Shown here in pieces: positions 24,276 to 32,415 of a stretch of DNA of 46,256 nt. This stretch comes from a bacterium. GTDB lineage: Bacteria; Armatimonadota; UBA5829. The notes below the pieces were generated by a model that was not told the origin of the DNA, searched no databases, and saw only the letters and a list, made by a program, of their open reading frames with translations. Made by a program: the position numbers and the translations under genes. Numbering within the stretch: position 1 is the stretch's first letter; each line of letters opens with the position of its first letter. Location of the stretch: NCBI GenBank assembly GCA_021373255.1, contig JAJFTD010000198.1, forward strand, positions 1 through 46,256. Direction: 5' to 3'.

Positions 24276-26741
24276 TTACAGTCCAACGAGACACACTGTG
24301 ATACGCTCTGCTTCTTCGGCTGTCACTCTGCGAACGATGACTTCTCGCGATTCTCCGGGGAACATATCGAAGTAGTTGTCGTCCGGCCGGGCGAGGTCCG
24401 GCAGACCCTCGAAGTGAACACATCTGGCATATTCATTTGTTGTGATAGTCAGTATCAGGCAGTTGTCTTCATATGCCCGTTGCACGGACAAGCTCGTGTC
24501 TGGGAAATTGATGTTCCGAAATGGGGCGAAAAAGTAGTTGCAGCGGGAGATGATCTGGCCATCAACTTCCAGCTTTCCGATAAGAACCTGCTCCTCAGGT
24601 TTATCCCCAGGAATCCCCGACCATATACGCTGAGATGCGTTTGGTTGGGCTTCAAAGGAAACGCGCTTGAACTCTGCATCGGCCTCACCAAATGTCACGG
24701 TGGATATCCACGCGGTGCCGGATATCGTCTGCACGGTATCATTTACGACCCATGCACCCACTGTTTCGTTGTCCGGGCCGAAAGCCATCAGAACCGGTGC
24801 GAAAGCTCTCCTGGCGTAGTAATAGGCTGGCTTCGGGCGCAGGTAGTAGTCCACCAGGCTGTAACTGACCGAGGGCCAAGTGTCGTCAAACATCCAGAAC
24901 AAAGCACCCGCTGTGCCGAACTTGCGTGTGCGGTAGCGGTCTATTTCAGCTTTCACGAACTCGCCTTGTAAGACCCCTGCAAGCGTGGCAAAGTCTTCCG
25001 CGCTCTGGGGATCGCCCATCATATCATTGGTGAACTTCACAAGAGCTTCCTGGCTGGTCATCCCAATAAGATTTTGCCTGTAGATGTTGTTGGGGTTGTG
25101 GATTTCCCACACAGGGCCATCGACCGGCAACAGCTTGTCTTCGGGGATGCAGCGGCGAATGGTCTCAATCTCGGGCGGCCCCTGCGCATAGAACTCCGCC
25201 ACGAATCTGGCGTTCTCGACCTCTATCAGTTTTCGCCAGTAGCGCACATCACCTATCGCGGTTCCAAACCAGCTTCCGCCATGAAATGTGCCGACGTCCG
25301 GAGAGTTTGCTGTAGAGCCACCGTAGGGAGTAGATGGAAGATATGGGCGGGTGCCATCGAGCTCGTCGAGAATGCTCGGAATCATCTCGTGGAAGTAGCG
25401 TTTGCCTATCCAGGCTTCATTGGGTTGCATATCGATTTCGCACTCGTTGTTGCCGCACCACATCACAATCGAGGGATGGTTTCTAAGACGCCTTACGACC
25501 GACCTCACTTCACGTTCCACATTCGCTGAGAAGTTCAGAGATTCAGGATACTCCGCAAGAGAAAACATGAAGTCCTGCCAGACCATGATCCCCCATTCAT
25601 CGCAAAGATTGTAGAACTCATCGTCTTCATAGATGCCGCCGCCCCACACGCGGAGCATGTTGAAATGAGCATCTCTTGCGAGTAAAAGTAATTCTCTGTA
25701 TTTGTCCCGGGTAACGCGAGATGGAAAGTGATCCGCCGGAATCCAATTTGCTCCTCTGGCAAAAACCGGCACATCATTTATCACAAAGATAAATGCGTGG
25801 TTGCCGCTTTCATCTCGATCCCGAATTTCCACTTTTCGCAGGGCAAATGGCTGCTCCGCAACATCCACGGCTGCCCCATCGCACAGCAAGCTGACTATAG
25901 CTCTATACATTGGCTGCTCACCAAGTCCGTTAGGCCACCAGAGCTTAGGATTCGGGACAGATAAAACAGCATCGATTGTTTTGCCTCCTACCGGCACGGT
26001 TGTGGTCACATCCATAGTCTCGCGGGATCCGTTTCCGGCAATCGCCACTGAAACAACCGCATCGACAGAGCCGCCAGAGGAGTTTTCGATTTCAGTCGTG
26101 AGCCACACATTCGCGGAGTCTCCCTTGACCTCACTGCTTACGCGGACTCCGCCGATGGAGAGCCTGTCATAGCTTATTACCCGGACACTCCTCCATATGC
26201 CCGCCCCTATCAGCCTGGGGGTCCAGTCCCAGCCGAAGCTGCACTGCATCTTCCTCGCGCCGATTCTCATTGCGCCATATCTGTATCTGTATTGATTGAC
26301 ATCTATCTTCGAAGCCGCCAGTGTCGGGCTCAGTCTCACTTCGAGCACATTCTCAGCGTCGTGATGGATTCTGCCGGTGACATCGAAGCTGTGGGCAATA
26401 AACATGTTTTCCGTTGTGCCGATCACTTCACCATTCAAAAGCACAGCGGCGAATGTGTCCAAACCCTCGAATTCAATATACGTGCGTGATTTCTCAAACC
26501 CCGAAGGAAGCGTAAACGACCGCCTATACCACCACTCTTTGTCCTCAATCCACTGAAGATGCTCCGAGTTTGTGCCGTAGAACGGATCGTCTATGATTCC
26601 GGCCGATTCCAGCGCGGGATGGACCTCTCCGGGAACAGGCGCGTGCAGGGGATACGGACTCTCAACCCGTTGCCAATCACCACATCCGGAGTCGAATGCC
26701 GCAAGTTCCCATTTTCCATTGAGTATTTGTTCGTTTCGCAT
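24276..26741 (-). CDS. Beta-mannosidase, glycoside hydrolase family 2
   Basis: An 821-residue GH2 enzyme of the beta-mannosidase type. The N-terminal sugar-binding jelly roll reads LNGKWELAAFD, PVPGEVHPAL, WWYRRSFTLP. An Ig-like domain is followed by the (beta/alpha)8 domain with GANWIPADHFPSRV, RVWGGGIYEDD, the acid/base motif WCGNNECEID near residue 430, and the nucleophile region RFVAEFYAQGPP near 515. W-D-D-T-W-P-S-V follows. It removes terminal beta-mannose from short mannans or glycans. No signal peptide, so it likely acts on imported oligosaccharides. The start has only a weak GGTG ribosome-binding site. Confidence 0.93.
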   Translation of the reverse strand: MRNEQILNGKWELAAFDSGCGDWQRVESPYPLHAPVPGEVHPALESAGIIDDPFYGTNSEHLQWIEDKEWWYRRSFTLPSGFEKSRTYIEFEGLDTFAAVLLNGEVIGTTENMFIAHSFDVTGRIHHDAENVLEVRLSPTLAASKIDVNQYRYRYGAMRIGARKMQCSFGWDWTPRLIGAGIWRSVRVISYDRLSIGGVRVSSEVKGDSANVWLTTEIENSSGGSVDAVVSVAIAGNGSRETMDVTTTVPVGGKTIDAVLSVPNPKLWWPNGLGEQPMYRAIVSLLCDGAAVDVAEQPFALRKVEIRDRDESGNHAFIFVINDVPVFARGANWIPADHFPSRVTRDKYRELLLLARDAHFNMLRVWGGGIYEDDEFYNLCDEWGIMVWQDFMFSLAEYPESLNFSANVEREVRSVVRRLRNHPSIVMWCGNNECEIDMQPNEAWIGKRYFHEMIPSILDELDGTRPYLPSTPYGGSTANSPDVGTFHGGSWFGTAIGDVRYWRKLIEVENARFVAEFYAQGPPEIETIRRCIPEDKLLPVDGPVWEIHNPNNIYRQNLIGMTSQEALVKFTNDMMGDPQSAEDFATLAGVLQGEFVKAEIDRYRTRKFGTAGALFWMFDDTWPSVSYSLVDYYLRPKPAYYYARRAFAPVLMAFGPDNETVGAWVVNDTVQTISGTAWISTVTFGEADAEFKRVSFEAQPNASQRIWSGIPGDKPEEQVLIGKLEVDGQIISRCNYFFAPFRNINFPDTSLSVQRAYEDNCLILTITTNEYARCVHFEGLPDLARPDDNYFDMFPGESREVIVRRVTAEEAERITVCLVGL

Positions 26742-26796
26742 AGATTACACCGCAACCACTATACCCTCCGCATGGCGAATAAGATACGCGTGCGTG

Positions 26797-26825
26797 TTGC
26801 CCACCTTTGTTTTGGGAACTACTGT
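26797..26825 (+). promoter_or_regulatory. Possible promoter of the SDR gene
   Basis: TTGCCC (26797-26802), 17 bp, TACTGT (26820-26825), about 38 nt before the ATG. The ribosome-binding site GAGGGGAG follows in the leader. Confidence 0.4.
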
Positions 26826-26863
26826 GGAGTGAATGTAAACAAGACAGGTGAGGGGAGCCTTTC

Positions 26864-27640
26864 ATGACTGAACAAGCAAGCGAGAAGAGGGAGTTCGAAC
26901 CGGAGCTACAGAAACTGGAAGGCAAGGTAGCGCTGGTCACCGGCGGCACCAGCGGCATAGGTCGAGCGACAGCCAATCTATTGGCCAAACATGGAGTAAA
27001 GGTAGTCATCTACGGCCGCCATGAGCAGGAGCTTCACGATGCGCTGGACGATCTCGAAAGGACCGGTGGAGAGTTCTTTGGGTTAACAGCGGACCAGGCT
27101 TACGAAGACCAGATCATAGAGGTATTTCAGAAGGTGAAAGAACGGTTCGGCGATATAGACATCCTGGTCAATAATGCCGCGCTGCCCGCAAAGAGCATCC
27201 TTGACATGAGCTATGACGAGGCGCTTTATGTGCTGCGCGTCAATATCCTGGGTTACCTGACATGCATGCGGGAAGCCATCAAGATGATGCGCGACAAAGG
27301 CGGTGGGCAGATCGTAAATGTCGGGTCGATGTCAGCTCAGGTGAGGGAAGTCGGAAGCGATGTCTATGTTGCCACCAAGGCCGCTATTGAAGCTATGAGT
27401 GAAAGCCTGCGCAAGAATCTCGCCGATCAGAACATAAGGATAAGTGTTATTGAGCCTGGCATGGTCGGCACAAACCTGCATGGCGAGCCGCCGGACGTAG
27501 AAAGCCAGGTGGACGCGGAGGCGGAAGGACAGATGCTGGAAGCAGAAGATATCGCACACGCCATCCACTACGCTCTTACGCAGCCACTTCGGAGCAGCGT
27601 GCTGGAAATTCGAGTGGCGCCAATCAAGCAAGCCCTCTAA
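26864..27640 (+). CDS. Short-chain dehydrogenase/reductase (SDR)
   Basis: A 258-residue classical SDR. The cofactor motif TGGTSGIGRA begins near residue 27, NNAALP lies at the expected site, and the catalytic Ser (NVGSMSA) precedes the YVATK motif that supplies Tyr and Lys. The Arg after YGR in KVVIYGRHE suggests NADP(H) preference. It is preceded by GAGGGGAG and followed, after an 80-bp inverted repeat, by the large barrel protein on the same strand. Substrate is probably a sugar or other alcohol. Confidence 0.9.
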   Translation: MTEQASEKREFEPELQKLEGKVALVTGGTSGIGRATANLLAKHGVKVVIYGRHEQELHDALDDLERTGGEFFGLTADQAYEDQIIEVFQKVKERFGDIDILVNNAALPAKSILDMSYDEALYVLRVNILGYLTCMREAIKMMRDKGGGQIVNVGSMSAQVREVGSDVYVATKAAIEAMSESLRKNLADQNIRISVIEPGMVGTNLHGEPPDVESQVDAEAEGQMLEAEDIAHAIHYALTQPLRSSVLEIRVAPIKQAL

Positions 27641-27719
27641 CCCGCATTATTCACCATTACCGAATACTGCAGGCACTAGTGCGGTATTCAGTCTAATCAC
27701 GAATAATGTGGGCTAGCCC
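27641..27719. repeat. Nested inverted repeat between the SDR and barrel genes
   Basis: An outer arm CCCGCATTATTC (27641-27652) pairs with GAATAATGTGGG (27701-27712), 12 bp with one G-T. An inner arm GAATAC (27662-27667) pairs with GTATTC (27684-27689). A third, loop-less palindrome GGGCTAGCCC (27710-27719) shares its first bases with the outer arm. There is no T-run. It begins directly after the SDR stop and ends just before the next ribosome-binding site. Confidence 0.75.
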
Positions 27720-27734
27720 GCTAACGGAGGCTAT

Positions 27735-29978
27735 ATGACAGATCAGGATGAGATGCAGCTAGATGAGCAGGCACCCTATCGTGGTGCGAGCCCGTGGGCA
27801 TTTGCTGTGAAATACCAGTTCACGAAAGCCGAGCGCAAAGCCGTTGCAAAGCTCAAGCTCAAGGACATGAGCCTGGAATTGCAGCAGGGAGTGCAGTCAC
27901 TGTGGATTGTAGCCAAGTGGTCGTCCGGCAGCGGGATAGTCATCCGCACGAGCTTCAGCCCCGAAGAGGGACTGGTGGTGGATGAGTGCAGGCAGGAAGA
28001 GTGGTCTGCGGAGTGCATCTGCACGTCACCGGCCGGCAAGTATCGAGTAATGATCGAGATAATCGAGCCCGAGAAACAGCTTATCCACTTCACCGTCTGG
28101 CTCACGCCAGAAGGAGAACTCAGCATTCCATTCTGGCCGAGCGATACTTACCCAATAGACAAGTCAGGTGACCCAATCGCGACCGAAGGAGTTGTGCATG
28201 CGGCTCAACGTGGTCCAGCTATGGGTTTCGTTTATGCATCTCTTACAAAGCCTGAGTCCGGCTCGTTCCTTTACTTTCAGAACCTCACATCTCTTAACGA
28301 CCTTTGTGAGCAGACGCACGCAGTGCCGGAAACCCGCGTGGGCGGAAGCTGGCCCGAGCTCGGCTATACACCTCCAATTGCCGAGCGCAAGCCTCTTGAA
28401 CCCGGCAAAGAGGTAGTCCTCTCCGATGGCTATGTTCACTTCAGCCCTAAGGTGCCGGAGGATGTGGAGCATCTGGCGCAGCTCTTCTTTGACATGCTCG
28501 CCGAAATCTACCTGCAAATTCCCCACCCTGACGCAATATATCAGGACTGGCTATCGATGGCGGAGGACACGATCAGGGATTTGGAACATGAAGACTGCGT
28601 AACCACCTTCGGTGGCCAGCGTTATCTGAATGCCTACGTCGGCACCGGAGACAGAAGACCCGAGAGCCTGGTGCAGCTTGCAGTTGCGCTGCCGCTTCTG
28701 GAATATGAGGACTGGCGAGGTCGAAAGATCCCTTTAATCGACGAACTTAGGGAGACCCTTCCGTCTTTCTACTACGAAGATGTCGGCTGCATCATGCGCT
28801 ATCCCAAAACGATGAAAGACGTCGATGGCAGCGATGTAGACGAAAAGGGAACCTACGAAGTAGACGCGTGGTATCTCTACCATCCTCTGGTGAATATGGC
28901 CCGGCTGGCTGCACGTGGACACGAAGATGTCAAAGAACTGCTTCTGCGCTCCATCGAGTACGCCGTCAAAGTAGCTCAGCACTTTGAGTATAAGTGGCCG
29001 GTGCTCTTTGATGCCAAGACGCTCGAAGTAATGCGACACGCGCCCTCTCGTGAGCTCGGAGAGACGGATGTAGCCGGGCTATACGCCTATCTCATGCTGC
29101 AGATGCGAGACATCACTGGTGACGAGCACTTTTTGGACGAAGCGAAAAGGTCCGCCGAGACTCTTAAGGGGCTGAACTTCAACGTGGGGTATCAGTTCAA
29201 CAACACTGCCTGGGGTGCTAATGCTCTGGCAAAGTTGTGGCAGGCAACCGGAAATGATGACTATCTGCATCTCAGCTCAATGTGCATTGCCAGCATCCTG
29301 CAAAACGCCTTCATCTGGGATTGTGACTATGGCTATGCCAAGCACTATGTAACTTTTATGGGAGTCACGCCGCTTCGAGAGGGGCCATACATCGCAGCCT
29401 ACGAAGAGATGGAGATATTCTCGGCATTCCATGAGTATTTAAAGCTGGTGGACGCTCATGTGTCACCATCGATCCACATGCTGGTGTCGGAGTACTGCAA
29501 GTACGCTACCGACGGTAAGATATGCGCATATCCTCGGAACCTTCCCGAGGAGATCATAGCAGAGAATCCGAGGAACGGACACATCAACAGAGACCTGGCT
29601 ATTCCCTTGGAAGATATCTACCAGGGCTGGGAAAAGCCGGGGCAGGTGGGCCAAGAGGTATATGGCGCGGGGACGGCACCGGGTATCACGGCACGATGCT
29701 TTATTCGCGTCGCTGATGCCCCGTTTATTCTATACTGCCAGTACCCGATCTATGATTTCAACAGCGATACTGGTGCGAAGATGTGTGAATTCAAAGTGCA
29801 TGGCGACGGTCGGCTCAAGTGCACGATGCGGCTCATACCGACGAGCGACGAGCGGATTGGCGATGTGAAGATCAATCACGTAGATTCTGGAGAAGAACTG
29901 CAAGGCGCGCGTGTCGCCGGGGAACACCTGGAGTATCACCTCCCCGGTGGAGCCCACATCGTGTTGAAGTGGGATTAG
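27735..29978 (+). CDS. Large cytoplasmic alpha/alpha-barrel-like protein, putative glycosidase
   Basis: A 747-residue protein without signal peptide that I cannot place in a named family. The first 250 residues are beta-rich (a beta-sandwich, IVAKWSSGSGIVIRTSFSP). Residues about 260-600 alternate helices with conserved aromatic and acidic positions (EVDAWYLYHPLVNMARLAARG, DVAGLYAYLMLQMRDITGD, FNNTAWGANALAKLWQATG), as in six-hairpin (alpha/alpha)6 glycosidases or lyases. The C-terminus returns to beta-strands. GGAGG lies 4 nt before the ATG. Its setting with GH2 and an SDR suggests sugar work. Glutamate and aspartate catalytic residues cannot be fixed from sequence alone. Confidence 0.7.
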   Translation: MTDQDEMQLDEQAPYRGASPWAFAVKYQFTKAERKAVAKLKLKDMSLELQQGVQSLWIVAKWSSGSGIVIRTSFSPEEGLVVDECRQEEWSAECICTSPAGKYRVMIEIIEPEKQLIHFTVWLTPEGELSIPFWPSDTYPIDKSGDPIATEGVVHAAQRGPAMGFVYASLTKPESGSFLYFQNLTSLNDLCEQTHAVPETRVGGSWPELGYTPPIAERKPLEPGKEVVLSDGYVHFSPKVPEDVEHLAQLFFDMLAEIYLQIPHPDAIYQDWLSMAEDTIRDLEHEDCVTTFGGQRYLNAYVGTGDRRPESLVQLAVALPLLEYEDWRGRKIPLIDELRETLPSFYYEDVGCIMRYPKTMKDVDGSDVDEKGTYEVDAWYLYHPLVNMARLAARGHEDVKELLLRSIEYAVKVAQHFEYKWPVLFDAKTLEVMRHAPSRELGETDVAGLYAYLMLQMRDITGDEHFLDEAKRSAETLKGLNFNVGYQFNNTAWGANALAKLWQATGNDDYLHLSSMCIASILQNAFIWDCDYGYAKHYVTFMGVTPLREGPYIAAYEEMEIFSAFHEYLKLVDAHVSPSIHMLVSEYCKYATDGKICAYPRNLPEEIIAENPRNGHINRDLAIPLEDIYQGWEKPGQVGQEVYGAGTAPGITARCFIRVADAPFILYCQYPIYDFNSDTGAKMCEFKVHGDGRLKCTMRLIPTSDERIGDVKINHVDSGEELQGARVAGEHLEYHLPGGAHIVLKWD

Positions 29979-30145
29979 GTGAGGCAAAACCGGAAACTTT
30001 ACAGGTAACTTGAACCTTCGTGCCTACGCGAAGGGAATTCTGGCGAGAGACAGTCGTCCCGACTTCTCGACAAACCATCCTCATTGCACACAAAAAGAGG
30101 CGGCCCGAGCACGTTTCCACGCTCAAATCCACCTCTTTATGCTTA

Positions 30146-30166
30146 TCTGGTCGGGGAGACAGGATT
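30146..30166 (-). repeat. 21-bp copy of the tRNA-Pro 3' end, distal border
   Basis: The 21 bp at 30146-30166 are identical to 31779-31799, which cover the T-stem 3' strand, acceptor 3' strand, discriminator A, CCA and two bases beyond in the tRNA-Pro gene. A third, 15-of-17 match lies at 30943-30959. This is the pattern left by elements that integrate at tRNA 3' ends. Confidence 0.8.
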
Positions 30167-30189
30167 GTCACCCTGGAATGGTACACCTG

Positions 30190-30209
30190 CCGTATTGAGC
30201 TCAATACGG
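30190..30209. repeat. 20-bp perfect palindrome at the lipoprotein stop codon
   Basis: CCGTATTGAG followed at once by CTCAATACGG, a complete 20-bp palindrome. It could fold as an 8-bp stem with an AGCT loop. The TGA stop of the lipoprotein gene lies inside it. No T-run follows on the minus strand. Confidence 0.9.
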
Positions 30210-30698
30210 TATTGGTGGTGGATTATCCAAATCTTCGTAAACATTCACATCATCGCTTCCGTAAGGTACAGGCGGAGGTGCATCGAGGGCATACCCATCT
30301 AGATTCCCATCAGCGACAACAGTAGTGCCGTCCTTGACCAAAATGGAGAGGGTAACCTTACTGGTAGTAACAATACCATCACCTTCGATGTGCCGATTTA
30401 CACCAGATGATACCGGCCATGTTCCAAACACGTCGATAACACCTGTGGAACTGCATTTTCCGATTCTGTAACGCGTAGAATCAGCGCGGGTAGCGCTGAC
30501 TCGCACCATCACATTACCGGCGTTGTCGATCAACAGTTGATCGTCAGGCAGCCCAGCGTTTTCCACTTTCCAGACTCCGGCGTAGTCGTCCAGCGAAGGA
30601 GTAGGCACATTTTGTGCTCCGCCTCCCCCACCTCCACAACCGGCCAATGCGACACATAGCAATACTGCGAGCGACAACCATTTGAACACAGTAATCAT
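30201..30698 (-). CDS. Small lipoprotein with proline-rich C-terminal repeat
   Basis: A 165-residue predicted lipoprotein. The N-terminus KWLSLAVLLCVALAGC is a signal peptide with the lipobox LAGC, followed by six glycines. The mature part is beta-rich (WKVENAGLPDDQLLIDNAGN). The C-terminus has two copies of a PPPxPY unit (DAPPPVPY, NPPPIPY). Unknown function; likely surface-anchored. The ATG at 30698 has GAGG almost touching it; the GTG at 30689, 9 nt from GAGG, is a better-spaced start. A consensus promoter and operator-like palindrome precede it. Confidence 0.8.
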   Translation of the reverse strand: MITVFKWLSLAVLLCVALAGCGGGGGGAQNVPTPSLDDYAGVWKVENAGLPDDQLLIDNAGNVMVRVSATRADSTRYRIGKCSSTGVIDVFGTWPVSSGVNRHIEGDGIVTTSKVTLSILVKDGTTVVADGNLDGYALDAPPPVPYGSDDVNVYEDLDNPPPIPY

Positions 30699-30706
30699 AC
30701 CTCATT

Positions 30707-30754
30707 CGTTTGGTCAAACGCTCGCAGTATAGCTTATCGGAAATATATTGTCAA
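30707..30754 (-). promoter_or_regulatory. Consensus promoter with operator-like palindrome for the lipoprotein
   Basis: On the minus strand TTGACA (30749-30754), 17 bp, TATACT (30726-30731). The palindrome CGTTTG-GT-CAAACG lies at 30707-30720, across the predicted start of transcription near 30719. That is a good place for a repressor. No regulator gene is adjacent. Confidence 0.7.
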
Positions 30755-30896
30755 CTGACGGAATGCATCACTGTCTATGCATCACTGAGGGTGGCCGTTC
30801 GGATACTACCACCTGGGGCAATGCTTAAAACGACAATCGGCCCCGGCAATATCACTATCACCGAAGCCAATCTATCGTAAAGTTGGGGTTTTGGGC

Positions 30897-30959
30897 ATTC
30901 CTGTCTCTCGGATAATAGCACTCCTACGTAAGGTGTACTATTATCGAGGAGACAGGATT
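30897..30959. repeat. Long imperfect hairpin containing a tRNA-end-like repeat
   Basis: The 22-nt left arm (30897-30918) pairs with the right arm (30938-30959) at all but three or four positions. The 19-nt interior is itself partly self-complementary. The right arm contains TCGAGGAGACAGGATT, 15 of 16 identical to the tRNA-Pro 3' end. It follows the PEP-CTERM gene by 30 bp and may end its transcript. With the promoter at 30707-30754 it accounts for the recognisable content of the gene-free stretch 30699-30988. Confidence 0.7.
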
Positions 30960-30988
30960 AGAATACGGCTTAAGTCCCTCTGAAAATG

Positions 30989-31579
30989 CTATCTGCGTCT
31001 GCGAATGGCTATGCTGCCGAGACCAACAAGACCGGTGAAAAGCGCGAGAACGGAGGAGGGTTCCGGGACAGTCTCCCCGGTTACCGAATAGGTCGCTGAC
31101 TCCGGGGTGCACCATCCAAGTCCGTCAGAGCTACTATAAAGATAAATACTGTAATGGATAACTCCAGCGTTCATATCATCAAGGAACTGGTCTGGGACCC
31201 AAGAAGCACCCCGTGGGAAAGTGAAGCAAGCATCAAACTGCGACTCGCCAGTTAACCCACCTTCCCACACGGACCCACCGTAATTCGGATAACCATGGAA
31301 CGGCGCGCCGAAGTTGATTCCAATGCTATAAGGCACCAAGCTGCCATCATACCCGGCAAAGCTAGATGTTCCCTTGACCTGAACCGTAATGCTGTCTATG
31401 CGGTTGAATCTGACCTTCGTATCAAGGGTATAGCTGCTGCCATACAACGGATAGTTGTGCCGCCCTAGCACTCCTGACAGACTGAACGTATAAGTGGCGG
31501 CGCTGGCGCAGCTTACCAGGAGAACGCCCAGACAAGCTACAGCCGTGCTCACGAAAACTAGTAAATGCGGCCTTCTCAC
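30989..31579 (-). CDS. PEP-CTERM sorting-signal protein
   Basis: A 196-residue exported protein. The N-terminus (RRPHLLVFVSTAVACLGVLLVSCASAA) is a signal peptide. The middle is beta-strand-rich with many Tyr, Gly and Ser. The C-terminus has the PEP-CTERM signal VPEPSSVLALFTGLVGLGSIA followed by RRRR, the substrate of exosortase, which usually anchors proteins to exopolysaccharide. GTG at 31579 has AGGG 9 nt upstream. No exosortase gene is present in the window. A strong promoter and a 55-nt hairpin precede it. Confidence 0.92.
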   Translation of the reverse strand: MRRPHLLVFVSTAVACLGVLLVSCASAATYTFSLSGVLGRHNYPLYGSSYTLDTKVRFNRIDSITVQVKGTSSFAGYDGSLVPYSIGINFGAPFHGYPNYGGSVWEGGLTGESQFDACFTFPRGASWVPDQFLDDMNAGVIHYSIYLYSSSDGLGWCTPESATYSVTGETVPEPSSVLALFTGLVGLGSIAIRRRR

Positions 31580-31627
31580 GCGTTATTTCCCTCATTCGGC
31601 TCTCTCCGGAACCCACAAGCGTTGTGG

Positions 31628-31692
31628 CAAAACAAAAGCCCACTGTAATACTCGAACTGCTTGGCCAGCAGCCCCAATACTACAGTGGGCTC
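31628..31692 (-). ncRNA. Predicted hairpin RNA or leader attenuator, 55-nt stem-loop with U-rich tail
   Basis: On the minus strand AGCCCACTGTA (31691-31681) pairs with TACAGTGGGCT (31647-31637). The pairing continues inward through GTATT, one mismatch and an eight-pair helix to the loop GGCCA. In all 24 of 25 positions can pair, four of them G-U. The 3' arm is followed by TTTGTTTTG. The predicted start of transcription (near 31692) is at the base of the stem. It may be a small RNA of about 60 nt, a terminator-type attenuator for the PEP-CTERM gene 58 nt downstream, and/or the terminator of tRNA-Pro. Confidence 0.65.
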
Positions 31693-31698
31693 GACTTC

Positions 31699-31727
31699 AA
31701 TATATTCTAAGCTTGCTCGCATGTCAA
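31699..31727 (-). promoter_or_regulatory. Consensus promoter upstream of the hairpin RNA and PEP-CTERM gene
   Basis: TTGACA (31722-31727), 17 bp, TATATT (31699-31704) on the minus strand. It lies between the tRNA 3' end and the hairpin. Confidence 0.7.
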
Positions 31728-31780
31728 TAGCAACATGCAAAACGACCGCCTAACCTACGTCTAGATCAAGCGGCCATTTC

Positions 31781-31857
<77 letters not shown>

Positions 31858-31877
31858 ACAACCAATTATGCACCGAC

Positions 31878-31907
31878 AATATACTACGTTCGGGCTTGTC
31901 TTGTCAA
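31878..31907 (-). promoter_or_regulatory. Promoter of tRNA-Pro
   Basis: TTGACA (31902-31907), 18 bp, TATATT (31878-31883) on the minus strand, about 20 bp before the tRNA 5' end. Confidence 0.7.
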
Positions 31908-31948
31908 GCGTCGAAGTAGCCCAATTAGGCGTGTCGGATCGAAAAAGC

Positions 31949-32310
31949 AGGTGTGAGCGAGCCTGTAAGCCGGGTTTTGTCTTGGATGATCATCTATCTA
32001 CGCGCACGCGTTGCCGCGCGGCTTTAGCGGCTCACCCGGGAGGTCGGCGGGCAGCGTCAGCCCTCCCCTATTCGGCCTTGCTCCAGGTAGGGTTTACCAA
32101 GCCTCCGCCTCACGACGGAGCTGGTGGTCTCTTACACCACCGTTTCAGCTTTCCTCCAGCGGCTCCAAACGGAGACGCCAAAGGGTTTTCTTTTCTGTGG
32201 CACTTTCCTTATTCCAGTTACGGAACAGTTGCCGCTGGCAACCACCTTGCCCTGCGGAGCCCGGACTTTCCTCCCCGATTGCTCGGGGCGATCACCCGAC
32301 TCGCTCGCCT
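31949..32310 (-). ncRNA. rnpB: RNase P RNA (bacterial type A)
   Basis: On the minus strand the RNA opens with GGCGAGCGAGTCGGGTGATC. It contains the P4 and conserved-core signature GAGGAAAGTCCGGGCTCC near the 5' end, AGACCACCAGC and AATAGGGGAGG in the middle, AGATAGATGAT near the 3' part and ACAAAACCCGGCTTACAGGC before the closing GCTCGCTCACA, which pairs with the 5' end. It is the catalytic RNA that trims tRNA 5' leaders. Ends are placed to within a few bases. It lies just upstream of tRNA-Pro on the same strand. Confidence 0.97.
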
Positions 32311-32312
32311 AC

Positions 32313-32341
32313 ATGTTACCATTTCAAGTTCCCATTATCAA
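32313..32341 (-). promoter_or_regulatory. Promoter of rnpB
   Basis: TTGATA (32336-32341), 17 bp, TAACAT (32313-32318) on the minus strand. The predicted start point near 32306-32310 fits the RNase P RNA 5' end. Confidence 0.7.
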
Positions 32342-32379
32342 GCGTAATGGCATGCCAGACGTGTGACGAGGCTGTTTGC

Positions 32380-32407
32380 TTGACGTCGGGCGTGTATGTG
32401 ATAAAGT
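32380..32407 (+). promoter_or_regulatory. Promoter of the GH42 gene, implying a leaderless mRNA
   Basis: TTGACG (32380-32385), 16 bp, TAAAGT (32402-32407). The ATG at 32416 lies 8 nt beyond the -10. No Shine-Dalgarno sequence precedes it. Confidence 0.5.
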
Positions 32408-32415
32408 ACGGTTAT

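Noticed and set aside
23889-24971. Plus-strand open frame of 360 codons
   Set aside because: It spans antisense of moaA and the GH2 gene end; composition and lack of motifs mark it as a shadow.
30897-30959. Integron attC site
   Set aside because: The hairpin lacks the GTTRRRY/RYYYAAC core, and no integrase gene is present.
32011-32415. Long open frame extending upstream of the GH42 gene
   Set aside because: This part lies on the antisense strand of RNase P RNA and its promoter; homology to GH42 begins only at the ATG at 32416.
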